Origin: Venturia oleaginea
Lineage: Eukaryota > Ascomycota > Dothideomycetes > Venturiales > Venturiaceae
Assembly (NCBI GenBank): GCA_013176395.1
Contig: JABMLP010000020.1
Coordinates: 310,001-374,000, forward strand
Reading direction: 5' to 3'
DNA length: 64,000 nt
The translations under genes were made by a program, and so were the position numbers. Position 1 is the stretch's first letter. Every line of letters begins with the position of its first letter. Positions 33,360-44,700 of the stretch are shown here, piece by piece. The notes below the pieces were generated by a model, which made no database searches, was not told where the DNA came from, and worked only from the letters and a program-made list of their open reading frames with translations.

Positions 33360-34130
33360 GTTATCGTCAACACGGACCAGACAGGCATACATTTGTCTAA
33401 GAACCCAACAATCTTATCCGCACTGTCCAACCCTTCGCTTGCTTCCTCTGCGCAACATCCTCACTCAGTGGCGGAATATACTTCTCAATCACATCCGTAA
33501 ACCTCTTGGCGGTCTCTTGAAACCCCTCGGTTACTCCCAATACATCTATCTGCCTTCATCCCAGCTTTCGCAACAATATCCCTCTTCGCTACAAGAGCAT
33601 GGCTGTCCTCTCAAAGATTTGTCCTTTCAGCCCCATGTGCTGACAAGCCCGAGCTAGCTACAAAGTGGACGGTACCCACAGCAGACACCTTTGTAATACT
33701 ATCGTCCAACACTGCAATTATATCCTCAGCTGCCGTTATCAAGAAGGCGATGAAGACGATTGCATCTCCAATTGCCGAGATACTTACATCTACAGTCTTT
33801 CATTTTCGCTCGTTGCTATATCACCGGCGATGATAAGACAGGGGTTTCATACTCCGGACCTCCGCCTCCAACAAGAGCGCCTGGTTTATCATGTTAATAT
33901 GGCATAATTACCACCCAGATCATGATCGAGCATACCGAGTTCAAGTCCGCCCGCTCCACCACCTGAGGTTAAGGAGTCCAAGAATCCCGGTGATAAGCTT
34001 CCGATCAAATTGCCAATCTGTTCGGGCTTGATTGAGCTGGGGTCAAATTCTGGAGACAACGTGATGCTTGGTGATAGGGTTAAACCGCCCTGAAGTCTGA
34101 GCTGGTACTGCCGGTGCTGCGGCACTAACT
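33360..34130 (-). pseudogene. Fragmented coding-like locus of unknown family
   Basis: Several minus-strand stretches in changing frames look protein-like: GGLTLSPSITLSPEFDPSSI with SLSPGFLDSLTSGGGAGG (about 34090-33930), then AIGDAIVFIAFLITAAEDII (about 33780-33720), and ETAKRFTDVIEKYIPPL with VAQRKQAKGWTVRI (about 33520-33420). I could not join them by clean splice sites; one join appears to need a 4-base shift. Either a gene with introns I failed to model or a pseudogene. Confidence 0.3.
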
Positions 34131-34593
34131 AGGCAATTCTACATCGTTCGTGTGATCGAAGCAATACCATTCCACGAGCTGACAAAACGCGATATTGAAA
34201 GAGGGTTTGCGAATCCAAGTTGACGAAGCCCCCAGGGTGCCATTGCGAAGGTTCAACCTGAAATACGGAGCAATCGACGCCTTCGCCGAGACTTGAGACT
34301 ATGGAAGGGATGGAACTCAATGTGCACAGTATCTCCATCATATGATTACTGCTATACAGAAGGACCTGCCAGTTGCAGTTCATCTTCTATAGTTGGACCA
34401 AGAGTGCCATAGACAAAAAACATGTCGAACCTCCGTACAATTGTGCCGGGGAGCACTATCTAGACAGAACAAGCAGCCCAGTGCTGCCTTTCAAACACCG
34501 TGAAATATCCCATCCCAATCAAGGATGTCTTCCAAAATCCATCATGTTATCGAGTTGCGAACTGATAGTCATCGGCCGCATTACCCTTGTGTA

Positions 34594-36357
34594 TCAACAC
34601 TGTGTCGGTTCAATTTCGTTGCCATCCCATCCAACATAGACCCGTCCAATGGGCTTCTTCGTCTTTCTATCGCCTGTCTCATCGTATATCTCTTTGCCAT
34701 TCAAAACCTCACCAACAGATGTGCTCTCGATCAAGATTCCTCGCGCACGCTCAAGGCTAACCTTCATCTCGTCTCGGATCAGCAAAGTCGCGAGCTCTTT
34801 AGCCAGTACCAAGCGAGCATAGTGTGCTACACCTCGTGCGCTCGTAGAGATGACATAATCGCCTGCCGATTTCCCTCGCAGTAAGTCGTGGAAAGTGGTG
34901 GTGATATGATTGGTCCTGGTAGTCGATTAGCAAATTCTCCTGGTCGAAATCGTTTCTGAGCACTCACATCATGTCCAATCCTCTATAACCGTAAAAGCCA
35001 AGCTCGAGCTCAAGATCAACATCTTCGGCCTCTTGAAGGCGGGCGAGTGAATGTATCTTGCCTTTGGTCTTGTCCTTCAGGATTTGTCTATAATGACAAG
35101 TGTCGGGCTCGTTTATGAGTCTTTCAAGTTCCTGGTCGTACTCGCTCAGTCTATCCTTCAGCTTCGTCCAATCGATGGTCGGATAGCCCTGTTCCTGCCA
35201 CTGTTTTTCTGCTTCCTTCGTTCTATGCCACGCACAGTATTCACCTTTTTGCAACATGGTGGGGCGTGAAGATGGCCACGAATACATTTCTGCCAGAGCC
35301 CTATCGACCTCCTGAAAACAAATCTTGCATTCCGTTTCGACTTCTTTCTCATAAAACTCCTCGGGCGCGGAGGATAATGGGGAGGAAGAACCAAGTGAAA
35401 AACCACTGTCACTTTTGGATTTTTTTCCAGCACGATCTGAGTCAAGTTCGTCCTCGAATCGCCGTTTGTTTTTGGAGCTCGGACTCGGCGATGGCTGTGT
35501 GGCCACAGAATTTGGCAGTGAAGTTCCAGGTGTTTCAGGTACCCTAAGACTCCTTCTAGTCGCTGGTTTTGGGTTTGCGGCATTTGGTATTGCCGAAGGA
35601 ATATTCAGGCCACCTCCACCAATTAGTGATGGAATTCACAGTAATAAGAGGGACATCATACTCTTCTTCTTTTTAGGCGTTGCAGGTTTTGAAACCACGG
35701 TATCTTCTGTCGTCAATCAGCGATGTGCTCTACATACGGGATGCCATCAGACCTACTCTTCACGAGCTTCTTTGTGTTGGGAGTATGGATATTGGCAGAA
35801 GCAGAGGCTGTAGAGATTCTGGAACTGGCTGGTGTTTTCTTGCTTAGCTGTATCATCTTCTTCACAGGCCTCTTCTTCAAATTCCGACGATTCTCTACGT
35901 CCCATTGTCCAGCTTTTTTCGAATCCGGACTCTCTGACAACTCCTTGATCTTGCTCCCAAAGTTATTGCCTCTGCTTCTATTTGTCATATTTTCAGGCAC
36001 CCTTGTCCTAGTCTCTTTCTTAGGCGTACTTGTGAATATTGTCTGGGGTATGTCGGCGCTGGCAGTGGGTTCATCGTCATCAGAGCTCTCTGGCTCGGCG
36101 TAAATTTCTGGTTCATCCTTCTCTTTGTCGTTGTGAGCCTCGAGCGTTACCGCCGCTGGTATGTTTAGTGAGGTCTTCTGAACTGGAGGTACATGATCGT
36201 TGACAGGCTCTGGAACAGCAAGGCGCTTGGTTTCTACAGTCTTTGCGCCCTTTGATATTTTGGAAGGGGGCTTGAAATCAGGCAGTGGGCGTCTTGATCT
36301 GGTTTTCGGAGTGTCTTTGTAGTCGTGCATGTTGTTGAAATCCGACCGTGAATGCAT
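34594..36357 (-). CDS. RTC4: RTC4-like protein, four exons
   Basis: Exons 36357-35757, 35706-35662, 35613-34968 and 34915-34594 join in phase to 537 residues (donors GTAGGT, GTATGA, GTGAGT; branch-like GCTGATTGAC, CACTAATT). Rtc4 is a fungal nuclear/cytoplasmic protein whose yeast mutant modifies telomere-capping defects; its molecular role is unknown. The N-terminal 300 residues are disordered and Lys/Ser-rich. The RTC4 domain begins near 310 with ECKICFQEV, then EYCAWHRTKEAEKQW, HSLARLQE, GFYGYRGLDM, and ends with STSARGVAHYARLVLAKELA and RDEMKVSLERARGILIES. The final GRVYVGWDGNEIEPTQC extends beyond the core. Exon 2 is only 45 bases; intron 1 (50) and intron 2 (48) are near the minimum size. 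Confidence 0.78.
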
Positions 36358-36890
36358 GTTACTGAAACACGCGTCGAGAAGTTGCAGGTTTGTTCTAGGA
36401 ACTGTGGTGTACGATGGATGGATGATGTCAATTTGACTCTTGGTTCATACAAGAGGACAAAGACTTGGGTGAGAAGGGCGACAGACCACAGCGCACAATT
36501 GTCTGCCGACGCGTAAAGTTGGAGCTTTGAAGTTGAAGTTGGTTGCAGAAGCGGAACTATGAGCTTGGCTCGCGCCACGGATGCACATGATCTCAAACTC
36601 CAACGCCTGAGAACAAACAACAAGAAGTCAGTATGGAGTAAAGGAAGTGAAAGAAACTTGCGGGTTTCTATTCCATATACATCTATGTCCGAACACATAC
36701 TTTGCTTGACAGATGCATGCTTCTCCTGTCGGATAGCATATACGGAATGAATATACGCCTACAGACTGCATTATACGCTTACTCCAGTTTATGAAAGAAC
36801 ATATTCGGCGGCAATTGTTATTAACAGGAAAATCCGCCGAAGAATGTCGGCGATGGCGGGCCAAGGTGAAAGGGTATCATAGTTGGCATT
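36358..36890. other. Spacer between RTC4-like and RCL1 genes
   Basis: Presumed RTC4 promoter and RCL1 3' flank; no gene recognised. Confidence 0.4.
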
Positions 36891-38105
36891 TCAAGCATGT
36901 TTTCTTCCAACGTTGCCAACACCTTGTCCTTTGATGCTAACCACAACGCATGGCTCTTCTCTCTCGACTTCTTCTCGCAATCCGAAATTACCGCAGCCAA
37001 ATTCCTTGAAGTCTCGTGCCAGCTGTAGAATATCTTCTGATGCCAATACATCTTTGCCCATCAGTATTCTTCCCACGTCCTCCGATCCCATAGACATGAG
37101 TGTGAGCATAGTCGGTGCTGCGATGCTAGACACACATCCGCCCTTCTCAACGACTTCAAGCAGTTGGAAGGCACACATCCTTCCGATCTCATCCGCTGGA
37201 ACACCTCCCTCGACAGGAGAAGCCACGTCTGCTGAATACCTCACACCAGTTGATGTCTCGGCCACCAAAGAAAGTCCAAATCCTACACCTACCTTCCTCT
37301 TCGCCCTCGGATTCGATTTTTCCGGTGCCGCCACAAATCCAGCACTTGTGTTTTCGGAAAATATCCTCGTGTCGGCGCAGAATGGGTTTAGAACTCCTCT
37401 AGCCGATTCTATCATCATCGCGTTATTTGCTCCTGCCACACCAGTCGCATACGCCACACCCCTTAGGCTCTTCACTCGTCCTGGGTTGAGCAAATGTATC
37501 GTCTTTGGTAACCGTACTTGATGCCCAAAGATTATTTGCACTTCTCCTGCTCCACCAACTCCACCCTGTCCAGGATTTGACCGCTGCGTAGTCCTTATTT
37601 CCAGCTTATTTGTGATTCCAAAAGATTCGTAGAGAGGGAGGATCGCTGTTCGCACAGTGTCCACGGAAACATCTCCAATCTCGGTTGCTGAAGTTATAAC
37701 GCCAGGACCTGTGAATTGTATATTGACCGGCGATTTCGAAAAAGGTGCAAGTAAGCACAGTGGTATCAAGTAGTACGAGATCCCTCGTGTATTCGTCGCC
37801 GGTATTTCATGCTTGATAACTCCACTTGATGAGCCATATCCTGCTGCGCTGCCTGTGATAAGACCTGGCTTGTATGCAAGAGCTGTGCCAGTCATGGAGA
37901 ATTCGATTTGCGATCCATTTGTGACTGCTTCGAGGAGGCGGAGGAAGGAAACTTCATGCGGCGCGAGACCTGGACTGTCGAGAGATGAAGAGCGAATTTT
38001 GGAGACGCGGATGGGGCGGCCGGTGAGGGTAGAGAGGACGAGGCGTTGGGTGAGATGGCGGTGGCCTGTGAAGCGGAGATACGGCGGTGCATTTGGTTCG
38101 GCCAT
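36891..38105 (-). CDS. RCL1: RNA 3'-phosphate cyclase-like protein Rcl1
   Basis: Intronless, 404 residues. The start is set at MAEPNAPPYLRFTGHRHLTQ (ATG 38105); codons upstream are open for another 30 positions but begin with TTG. Rcl1 binds Bms1 in the small-subunit processome and is required for 18S pre-rRNA processing; unlike true cyclases it lacks the catalytic His. Diagnostic segments: FTGHRHLTQRLVLSTLTGRP, LDSPGLAPHEVSFLRLLE, EIRTTQRSNPGQGGVGGAGE, KSLRGVAYATGVAGANNAM and SADVASPVEGGVPADEIG. Length and order agree with eukaryotic Rcl1. Nucleolar localisation is inferred from the family. Confidence 0.92.
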   Translation of the reverse strand: MAEPNAPPYLRFTGHRHLTQRLVLSTLTGRPIRVSKIRSSSLDSPGLAPHEVSFLRLLEAVTNGSQIEFSMTGTALAYKPGLITGSAAGYGSSSGVIKHEIPATNTRGISYYLIPLCLLAPFSKSPVNIQFTGPGVITSATEIGDVSVDTVRTAILPLYESFGITNKLEIRTTQRSNPGQGGVGGAGEVQIIFGHQVRLPKTIHLLNPGRVKSLRGVAYATGVAGANNAMMIESARGVLNPFCADTRIFSENTSAGFVAAPEKSNPRAKRKVGVGFGLSLVAETSTGVRYSADVASPVEGGVPADEIGRMCAFQLLEVVEKGGCVSSIAAPTMLTLMSMGSEDVGRILMGKDVLASEDILQLARDFKEFGCGNFGLREEVEREEPCVVVSIKGQGVGNVGRKHA

Positions 38106-39245
38106 TGTGTCTATCTTTGGAGTTCTTTCATTCGAGCTCTCACTTCTTTTGCGCAAGTCGAGAAATTCTTTGCAGGGATCATCGGAGCGGAGCAAAATTC
38201 CGTTTTACGTCTCGACTCCAACCTCACACGGTCACGGTAAAGATCGAGTGGAATAACCAGTAAGGGTCACTGAACTGATACACGATATTCTTCCGGAAGA
38301 ATGTATTTCTCTTACTATTCCTACAACTTCTGGTCGTTTGTCAAGCCATGTCTACCAAGAACTGGACCGCGACTTACACAGCACTCTCAAATCAAGATCG
38401 ATATTGCTAAGTTTCTGTCACAAGTCATCTCCATATCAGGGAATTTTCCGATACCGGTTTAGAAGAAGAAGAAGATTGATTTCCGAGTCCGGCTTTCGTC
38501 GTACACAGTGCTGGAAGCGGACATCATTTGATGAAGACGCTGTGCAAGCATCGATTTTTTTCGATTTTTTTTTCCACAAGAGCTTCTTTCTTATTAGTTC
38601 CCCAACTCCTTCTCATTATGGGGGAGGTAATTGGATTCATTTTTCAAGAAAAATCTAGACTCATTCCTTGATTCTACCAAGCTCATTCAATATGACAACT
38701 CTTTCCTCCTGTTCCTGAAAGTGCTGTCCCGTCTATCATCCGGCATGTAAAAGGCCATGTGAAGTAGTGCGCGATACACGGAGCATATCACAGCTGTATC
38801 TACGGAAATCTAAAGAGTATTAGTGACCGTGTACTTTGGTATAACTGGGAATTATTGTTAGGGAGTAGAAAATCGCCGAGAGAGAGGCGTACTATCATTG
38901 GGAATGCAGCTGATTCTTGTACAATAGCATCGAAACACTCAAAGAACCGTCCAGTATTACGCGGTGACCCGGACTCTGGGCAAAGTCTGGACATTAAATT
39001 ACATACATGTCTAAACATCAACCATCACCGAACATCAACACCAACACCAACACCAACATCAACACCACCATCAACTTCAACTTCAACAACACGAACTTCG
39101 TTAATCGAGAAGCAAAGGAACCACTTCTCTTCGCAACCACCGTCCCAATCGCTATCCTTTCACACGACTACTGCCACGCAACTCTCCTAGATCGTGTCCC
39201 ACTTTCGATATCCCAAAGTCCTCCTCCAATAACGAAATCAAATAC
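38106..39245. other. Intergenic region upstream of RCL1 and BTB gene
   Basis: Divergent promoters. A stretch around 39029-39095 consists of repeated ACCAACACCAACATCAAC-like triplets (Asn/Thr codons if translated), a short simple repeat just before the BTB gene. Confidence 0.45.
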
Positions 39246-39794
39246 ATGCCAATGATAGAGCTCTGTCGTAATGCCGACCTTACCCTAATCGTGGGCGAGA
39301 ATCCGATCCACCGCTTCAAAGTGCTGCGCAACACGCTTTGTATGGCAAGCGCCGTCTTCAGAGCAATGCTTTCGGGAAACTTCATTGAGGCTCAGAAGAA
39401 TGAGATAGAACCGGAAGACGGTGACCCGGATGCACTACTCACTGTACTACGCATTATCCATCTAAGGTTCAGCGAGGTCAAACGTTCTTTTGAGAATCAG
39501 TCCCAACTGGCCAAGCTTGCTACCATATGCGACAAATACGATCTGGTAGCAATCTGCCGTCCTTTCGTCCCTGGTTGGGTACGAGAATGGCTGATACCGC
39601 AAAACTCAAACTTGAATTTGAATGCTCAGGGCCAGGCTGAGAAGTGTCTGTGGACATGGGTTTTCGGCTACGAGGAAGAGTTCCATGGCGTAGTCCACTT
39701 CATATGCCTAACGAGTTCATTTGACGATGATGGCAACTTCAGGACGGTGCAAGGAACTTCAAAGATGAAATTTGCCTCTGAGCATCGTTGGTGA
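39246..39794 (+). CDS. BTB/POZ domain protein, possibly broken
   Basis: 182 codons from ATG 39246. The BTB fold is visible: CRNADLTLIVGENPIHRFKV, NTLCMASAVFRAMLSGNF, EIEPEDGDPDALLTVLRIIH, then KLATICDKYDLVAICRPFV, the usual order in fungal BTB proteins (also called nuclear-pore-type BTB). Such proteins are protein-protein adaptors, sometimes for Cul3 ligases. The frame ends at TGA 39792 soon after LTSSFDDDGNF. A later segment (39858-40065, IALMLEKFHSYIEDHLVND then a TAG) resembles the helical C-terminus of the family, and a weak donor GTTGGT at 39785 with acceptor TCTAAG would join it in phase. That would add about 23 residues before the TAG. Confidence 0.6.
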   Translation: MPMIELCRNADLTLIVGENPIHRFKVLRNTLCMASAVFRAMLSGNFIEAQKNEIEPEDGDPDALLTVLRIIHLRFSEVKRSFENQSQLAKLATICDKYDLVAICRPFVPGWVREWLIPQNSNLNLNAQGQAEKCLWTWVFGYEEEFHGVVHFICLTSSFDDDGNFRTVQGTSKMKFASEHRW

Positions 39795-39852
39795 GTAGGA
39801 CATTCATAGCCCTGGCTGGCTCGCTAGTGACAGATCAGACCAACTTATCTAA

Positions 39853-40065
39853 GGACGTGCACGATTAATAGCCCTCATGTTGGAGAAATTCCATAGCTAC
39901 ATTGAAGACCATCTCGTGAATGACTAGACAAGTAAGGCTCGATCCTTCGACACCGAACAATGTCAAGCTTTTATGCTGGGTCAACTGATGCGCGCCGTGA
40001 CGGATCCATGGACAGTTGACAAACGCGAGATATGCTTCGACCAATGGAGGACCTACAACAGGTAG
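39853..40065 (+). pseudogene. Downstream BTB-gene exon with in-frame TAG
   Basis: Frame ending IEDHLVND runs into TAG at 39925-39927 and is then open for 45 more codons (contains CQAFMLGQLMRAVTDPWTV) to TAG at 40063. The composition is coding-like on both sides, so the stop looks like a disabling mutation or a mis-modelled intron. Confidence 0.35.
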
Positions 40066-40599
40066 ATAGAATCAGGCGATGAAGGTTCTTTTACCTGATA
40101 ACGGATTTAGCGGCCTTAATATCGATGTGGAAGCTAACGTAAATGTGATATAGTCGAGGATGGAGAAGATGTGAAGGTTTAACTCTTTCGGGCCTGCTTC
40201 TACAGGGTCCATGCAACAATCGGGCCCGGAATGTGGATTATCTGGACAGGCTGGTCACGAGAGAGGATAACTACGTATACACGGTATAGATACTACAGAG
40301 TAGCATTCCTAACAATATCTTTACACAATCTCACCGACTGTTGCAAGCCTGCTACATGTCTTGACTGGACTGCATTGTACGAAAGGCTGATACCGGCCTG
40401 CCCGCAAACAACCAACCATCTCTACCCCACCGAAAGTACAACGAGCGAGTAACATCGCCAGCATCGAAGTCCAGACTCGGCACTCCCAAGCCCGCCTTAC
40501 AGTGGGAAGGACACCTGCATATATCCCCTCGACGCTCTGCCTGTCTCTCCTCCCACACAACCTCCTCCTCTCCCAACCTCGCTTCTCCCACTCGCTATC
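40066..40599. other. Intergenic region before membrane protein gene
   Basis: Pyrimidine-rich (CCTCCTCCTCTCCC) leader close to 40560; no other gene recognised. Confidence 0.4.
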
Positions 40600-41974
40600 A
40601 TGGACTGCACCCCCGCCTCGAGCACCAACGCATCGCGTTCGACCCAACATTCGCGACCTCCACCGCTAGGTCACACATTCACAGCATCTGCTGTCCCAAG
40701 ATCACACTCTGACGGTATGTAGTAGCTTGATGGCTCATCTCGGGTGCAATCCTCCCTACACAGCATATCACCATGGATCCTTATCTGGCTGACACCTTGC
40801 TGACCATCTGTGCCTAGAATCTTGGATCGAAGTATCTTCCCAACCTTCCTCCTCCTCTCTATCCTCTGTAGGCGAAGAGATTGTCACGACAGGCCTACGT
40901 GTTCAGCATGATTCAAATGGTCGAAGAAGAAGACGGCTTCGTCGACATGCCACCGATAACCCACCCCAAAGCGGATCCCATAGTACGGACAACGATAGTG
41001 TGGAGGAGTATGAGGAGAGCGAGACAGACTCGGACAGAGTCCTGACATCTTCGAATGAAGCGCTGCAGCCTTCCCCACTACAGCATGAATGGAGACCGCC
41101 AGGAACATATTTTACACTCTCATCTGCTTCGTCGGACAATGCATACGCGTCGGCAGGGGAAGCTGTGGATGAAAACGCTACAGCTATTGGCGTAGTATCC
41201 AATGAGCCATGTTTTACACCTCAGCCAAATGCTTTCACTCATCGCACCACTTCGACTCCTGCCGCTCGACCACAAGAATTCAACAACTCGTATTTTACAC
41301 ATCGTCCAGCACGGAACTCGACTCAGCGACATTCCTACTCTACCACACGAGAACAGCATGCTCATTACAATATGATGTCCCCGAATTATCAGGCAGATCA
41401 CGACGCCGCTCTACGCGCTAGTCTATCCACTCTCTTATCATGTGCAGCTGCACGTGGTCCCGCCAAAAAAGACAACACCATCCACGCCAGGCAACGGCCT
41501 GGCCCCTCTAATCGTGTTGATGCTGCAACGATTGGTCTCGTGCCCGAGTCCGCCGTCTTCGGCGAATCCCACGTTACTTCCCCTACCACGTCGGCCAACG
41601 CCGATAAGGCCAAGCGGAAAGCTGCTACGACTACTACGACTACTACGACTGCTCAGAGGAGCAGCAGCAAAGATCGTCGTGTCACTAAGAAAGCCAAGCG
41701 AACGTCTACATGGACGCCTGCTACTATGGATGAGGTTTCACCTACCCTGTTTACATGGGTCGTTTCTGCCGGTGTTGTTGTACTTGTCAGTGCAATTTCT
41801 TTCACGGCTGGATACGCTTCTGGCAAAGAAGCCGGACACGCGGAGGTTCTCGGAAGTTTAGGGGAAGCTGGAGGTTCTTGTGGAAGAGGTGCAAGAGATT
41901 CTGTGCTTGATGGCGCTGGAAGAGGTTTGAGAAGATTGAGACTTGCAGGTGCTGCGAGTAGCATCAGGGTCTAA
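40600..41974 (+). CDS. Membrane protein with Atg8-interaction-like motif and C-terminal TM segment
   Basis: Exon 1 is 40600-40714 and exon 2 is 40818-41974 (GTATGT...GCCTAG), giving 423 residues. The splice junction creates SDGESWIEVSSQPSSSS: an acidic lead and W-x-x-V, the form of an AIM/LIR motif that binds Atg8. The middle is long, Ser/Thr-rich and disordered; a Lys/Arg patch (KKAKRT) precedes one clear transmembrane helix, LFTWVVSAGVVVLVSAISFT (about 345-370), ending in a Gly/Arg-rich tail of about 55 residues. N-terminal cytosolic AIM plus C-terminal single TM is the architecture of organelle-autophagy receptors such as yeast Atg32. I do not recognise the family; the receptor role is inference. 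Confidence 0.65.
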
Positions 41975-42906
41975 TGGGTGAACTCTCTTTTCTTGCATGT
42001 TGTCCCCGTTGGTATACAATTTTGGCGCAGTGAGAGCTGGGAGTTGCTCATCGCCATAAACGTCCTGGGCAATATCCTTAGACGATCGTGTAGATGAGAT
42101 GTTCCGCTTATACACATGGGCGACCGACGATCGGTTTGGATATACCGGCATGGTGGGACGACCATGCTCACGAAGATGATGAGCAGAAATTGGCTTTTAT
42201 GGATTTCCAGCGACAATACAACTGGTCTTTTGGCGTTTGGCGTTTGGAGTTTGATTGTTATCATCATACATACCCTTCTCACGTTTGTTTGACCTGGATT
42301 AGTGTCTGGCGTTGGTGTGCATTTTGGCTAGCGTAGAATAATTTTATCAACATTCCATTTTCCAATTGGTCCACAGACTCAGAGGCATCGTTTGAACGTC
42401 TTGCTCTGGCTTCTGTGGTCTCTTTCTGCCTGATTCTCAATCTCTGATTTCTTCAGTATATTCGTGATGGTGAACATGTGTCCGATGATGGATGGTCCTT
42501 CCTTTCTCTCTATGCTGCTATTCTGATCAACAGGGCTTCGAAGAAGAGTATCATTTCATGGAAAATAGGAGGTTTATTGATTTAAAGTCTAATGACTATC
42601 CTACTTGGCATCTGCTTGCCTCGCGGCCTAACACCTTTTCTCTATAGATAACTGGGAAGCTGCTCGATGAAAGGCCCCCAAGCAAGAACGGAATGGTCGT
42701 CGCCAAGCTCATATATCCTTCTTACCAAAAGCCCCTGCCTACCCATATTTATACAAAAACCAGCCATATCCCTGGGTAATCCAAACAACCGCCTATTCTT
42801 GTTACTGTATACCTGAATTATCGTCTCAATCATCCTCCATAAGTAAACAGGCGAACCCAAGTAAAGAGGCGAAAGACCACCCAATTCCTTCGTTCCCCCC
42901 CCATAT
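41975..42906. other. Convergent 3' region
   Basis: The plus-strand membrane-protein gene and the minus-strand phosphatase gene both end here. No gene seen. Confidence 0.4.
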
Positions 42907-44459
42907 CTAATTCTCCACAACAACAACCACAACCGTACAAATATCATCGGCCTTTCCGCCCTTCCAATTATCCTGCGGGTAATACTTCTGCACCTCCCTA
43001 GCAAAAGGCCCATCTCTCTTCCAATCCAGTGACGCCGCTTTAGCCCCATGCGTTATAGCCGTTGCGAGAATGGCGCTTAAACTCCTCACCTCCTTCATCT
43101 CTCCACCCTGAAAACTCAACGCCCCCCATTTAGCAGCTAGAGATCGATGCGGACTCGCTGCGAACTTTTGACCCGCTTGTTGTACTATTTCTGCCAAATC
43201 TTTTGCCGCGGCTGTGGAGCCCATTTCTGGATCCCGCCAGGCTCCTGTGTTTAACATTACTTTGGTGACGATTTTTAGTGTATCTTGTGGACTGAGATTG
43301 TCCCATACGCCGTCTGTGGCGAAGACTAGGACGTCGCCGTGGGATAGTTTGTGCGTTGTCAAGGCGGCGTCGGCGGCGGTTTCGGCGTAGTGTTGGTTTC
43401 CGAAGAGAGCGATCTGTTGGAGCATTTTTGGAGGGATCTTTGAGAGTTGGAAGGGGGTGTTGAAGGCGTGGGTTTGTGGGCTTGAGATGGATGAGAGGCG
43501 GAAGGGGGTTAGGTGTACGTATCCTGAGTCTCCGAGACTGTGGGGGGTGTTAGCTTGGGTCTTTGGATTTGTAGGAGTGGTGAAATAGTGAGGTTTTTAT
43601 TACAATGCTCTTCTTTCTTTCGAATTCCACGAACGTAGAGTATAGGCCGAGAACGATGTCGCAAGAGAATTGGTAGTCAATGATTGAGAGTTACCGACAG
43701 ATGAGTGATATCAACCTCTACTTGGGGATCATGAAAAAGGATTGAACATTCTTGAAGGGCAGTGAACTGACGACCACACTGTGAAAGGAGACCTTGAACA
43801 TACTTCGCTACTTCTAGTACGCCGGAGGAAGAGATGGTAGCTACGCAGGCTGTACTTCCTCCTGCGTGAACAGTCTTGTCTGCCATTACTTTGTCGGTTC
43901 CAACTTTCAACAACTCCTGGGGATCAAGGGATTGTGAGCTTTTGTTTTTGAATTCCAAGGGAAACGTTGACGCAGCGCTGGACATGTATTCACATAGTGA
44001 ATGAGCGAAATCTGCCGGGTCTACTCCTGAATCTTGCCACCCGCCTACTCCATCTACAACTGCCAGAGCTGTATGCCCGCTTTCATTAATCCGGGCTACG
44101 AAGAAAGAATCCTGTCCGGATTTTGGGCGCTCAAGTTTCTGCTTCGTGCTGAGGGGCAGAGGGGCATCTTTTCCAACCCGAACCGTATGATCATGGATGT
44201 ATAGGTTCCGCGTAGGATCGAGATATTTTTTCTTATCCGAGTAAGAAGCAGAGATACAGTAGGAGAATTTTGGGTTCGAGGAGAAAGTGGTGGAGGATGA
44301 AGTGAATGTGCGAATGGTTGTTGACGACCGGTTTACTGTTCCACGCTCTTGTGATCTTGCCAGTCCCAGCGAAAGCCTGTATGTATGGAGGTTCGGCGGA
44401 CGCAGGAAGCTTTCGCAGTGTCTTCTCTGGAGAGGACGTAATATTCTAGCGGTGGACAT
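42907..44459 (-). CDS. PTC7: PP2C-type mitochondrial protein phosphatase (Ptc7-like)
   Basis: Exon 1 is 44459-43804 and exon 2 is 43537-42907; the 266-base intron (GTATGT...CACAG) joins phase 2 to give 428 residues. The N-terminus is Arg-rich without acids (MSTARILRPLQRRHCESF), a likely mitochondrial presequence. PP2C metal-site motifs: SGQDSFFVA, ALAVVDGVGGWQDSGVDP, HAGGSTACVATI, ANLGDSGYV (created by the splice) and VFATDGVWDNLS, with the final GKADDICTVVVVVV carrying the last Asp pair. In yeast Ptc7 dephosphorylates Coq7 and stimulates ubiquinone synthesis. Yeast PTC7 also makes an alternative form by intron retention; here the intron is not a multiple of three and contains stops, so that is not expected. 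Confidence 0.85.
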
Positions 44460-44700
44460 GGTTGCGGAGGAGTAGGGAGGAGGGAGGAATGGGAGAGGAG
44501 AGCCAAATAGGTGGGAACAGACAGGTACAGGTACAAAGATATGATATTCTCAACTTGGAATGTATAATTAATATTTGGTTGCCGTTGGCTTCAAGATCTG
44601 ATGAAAGCGCTCCGCTCGTCACCCCAGATTCCCTCGACAATTTAATATTTACCAGTACTGCAACTCCATCACCAACCAACATCATATCGCGACATTCAAT

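Noticed and set aside
38106..38195. Extended N-terminus of RCL1
   Set aside because: The extra 30 codons begin with TTG, not ATG, and the family starts close to the MAEPNAPPYLRF methionine.
43538..43803. Intron-retention isoform of the PTC7-like gene as in yeast
   Set aside because: The intron is 266 bases, not a multiple of three, and has stops in frame.
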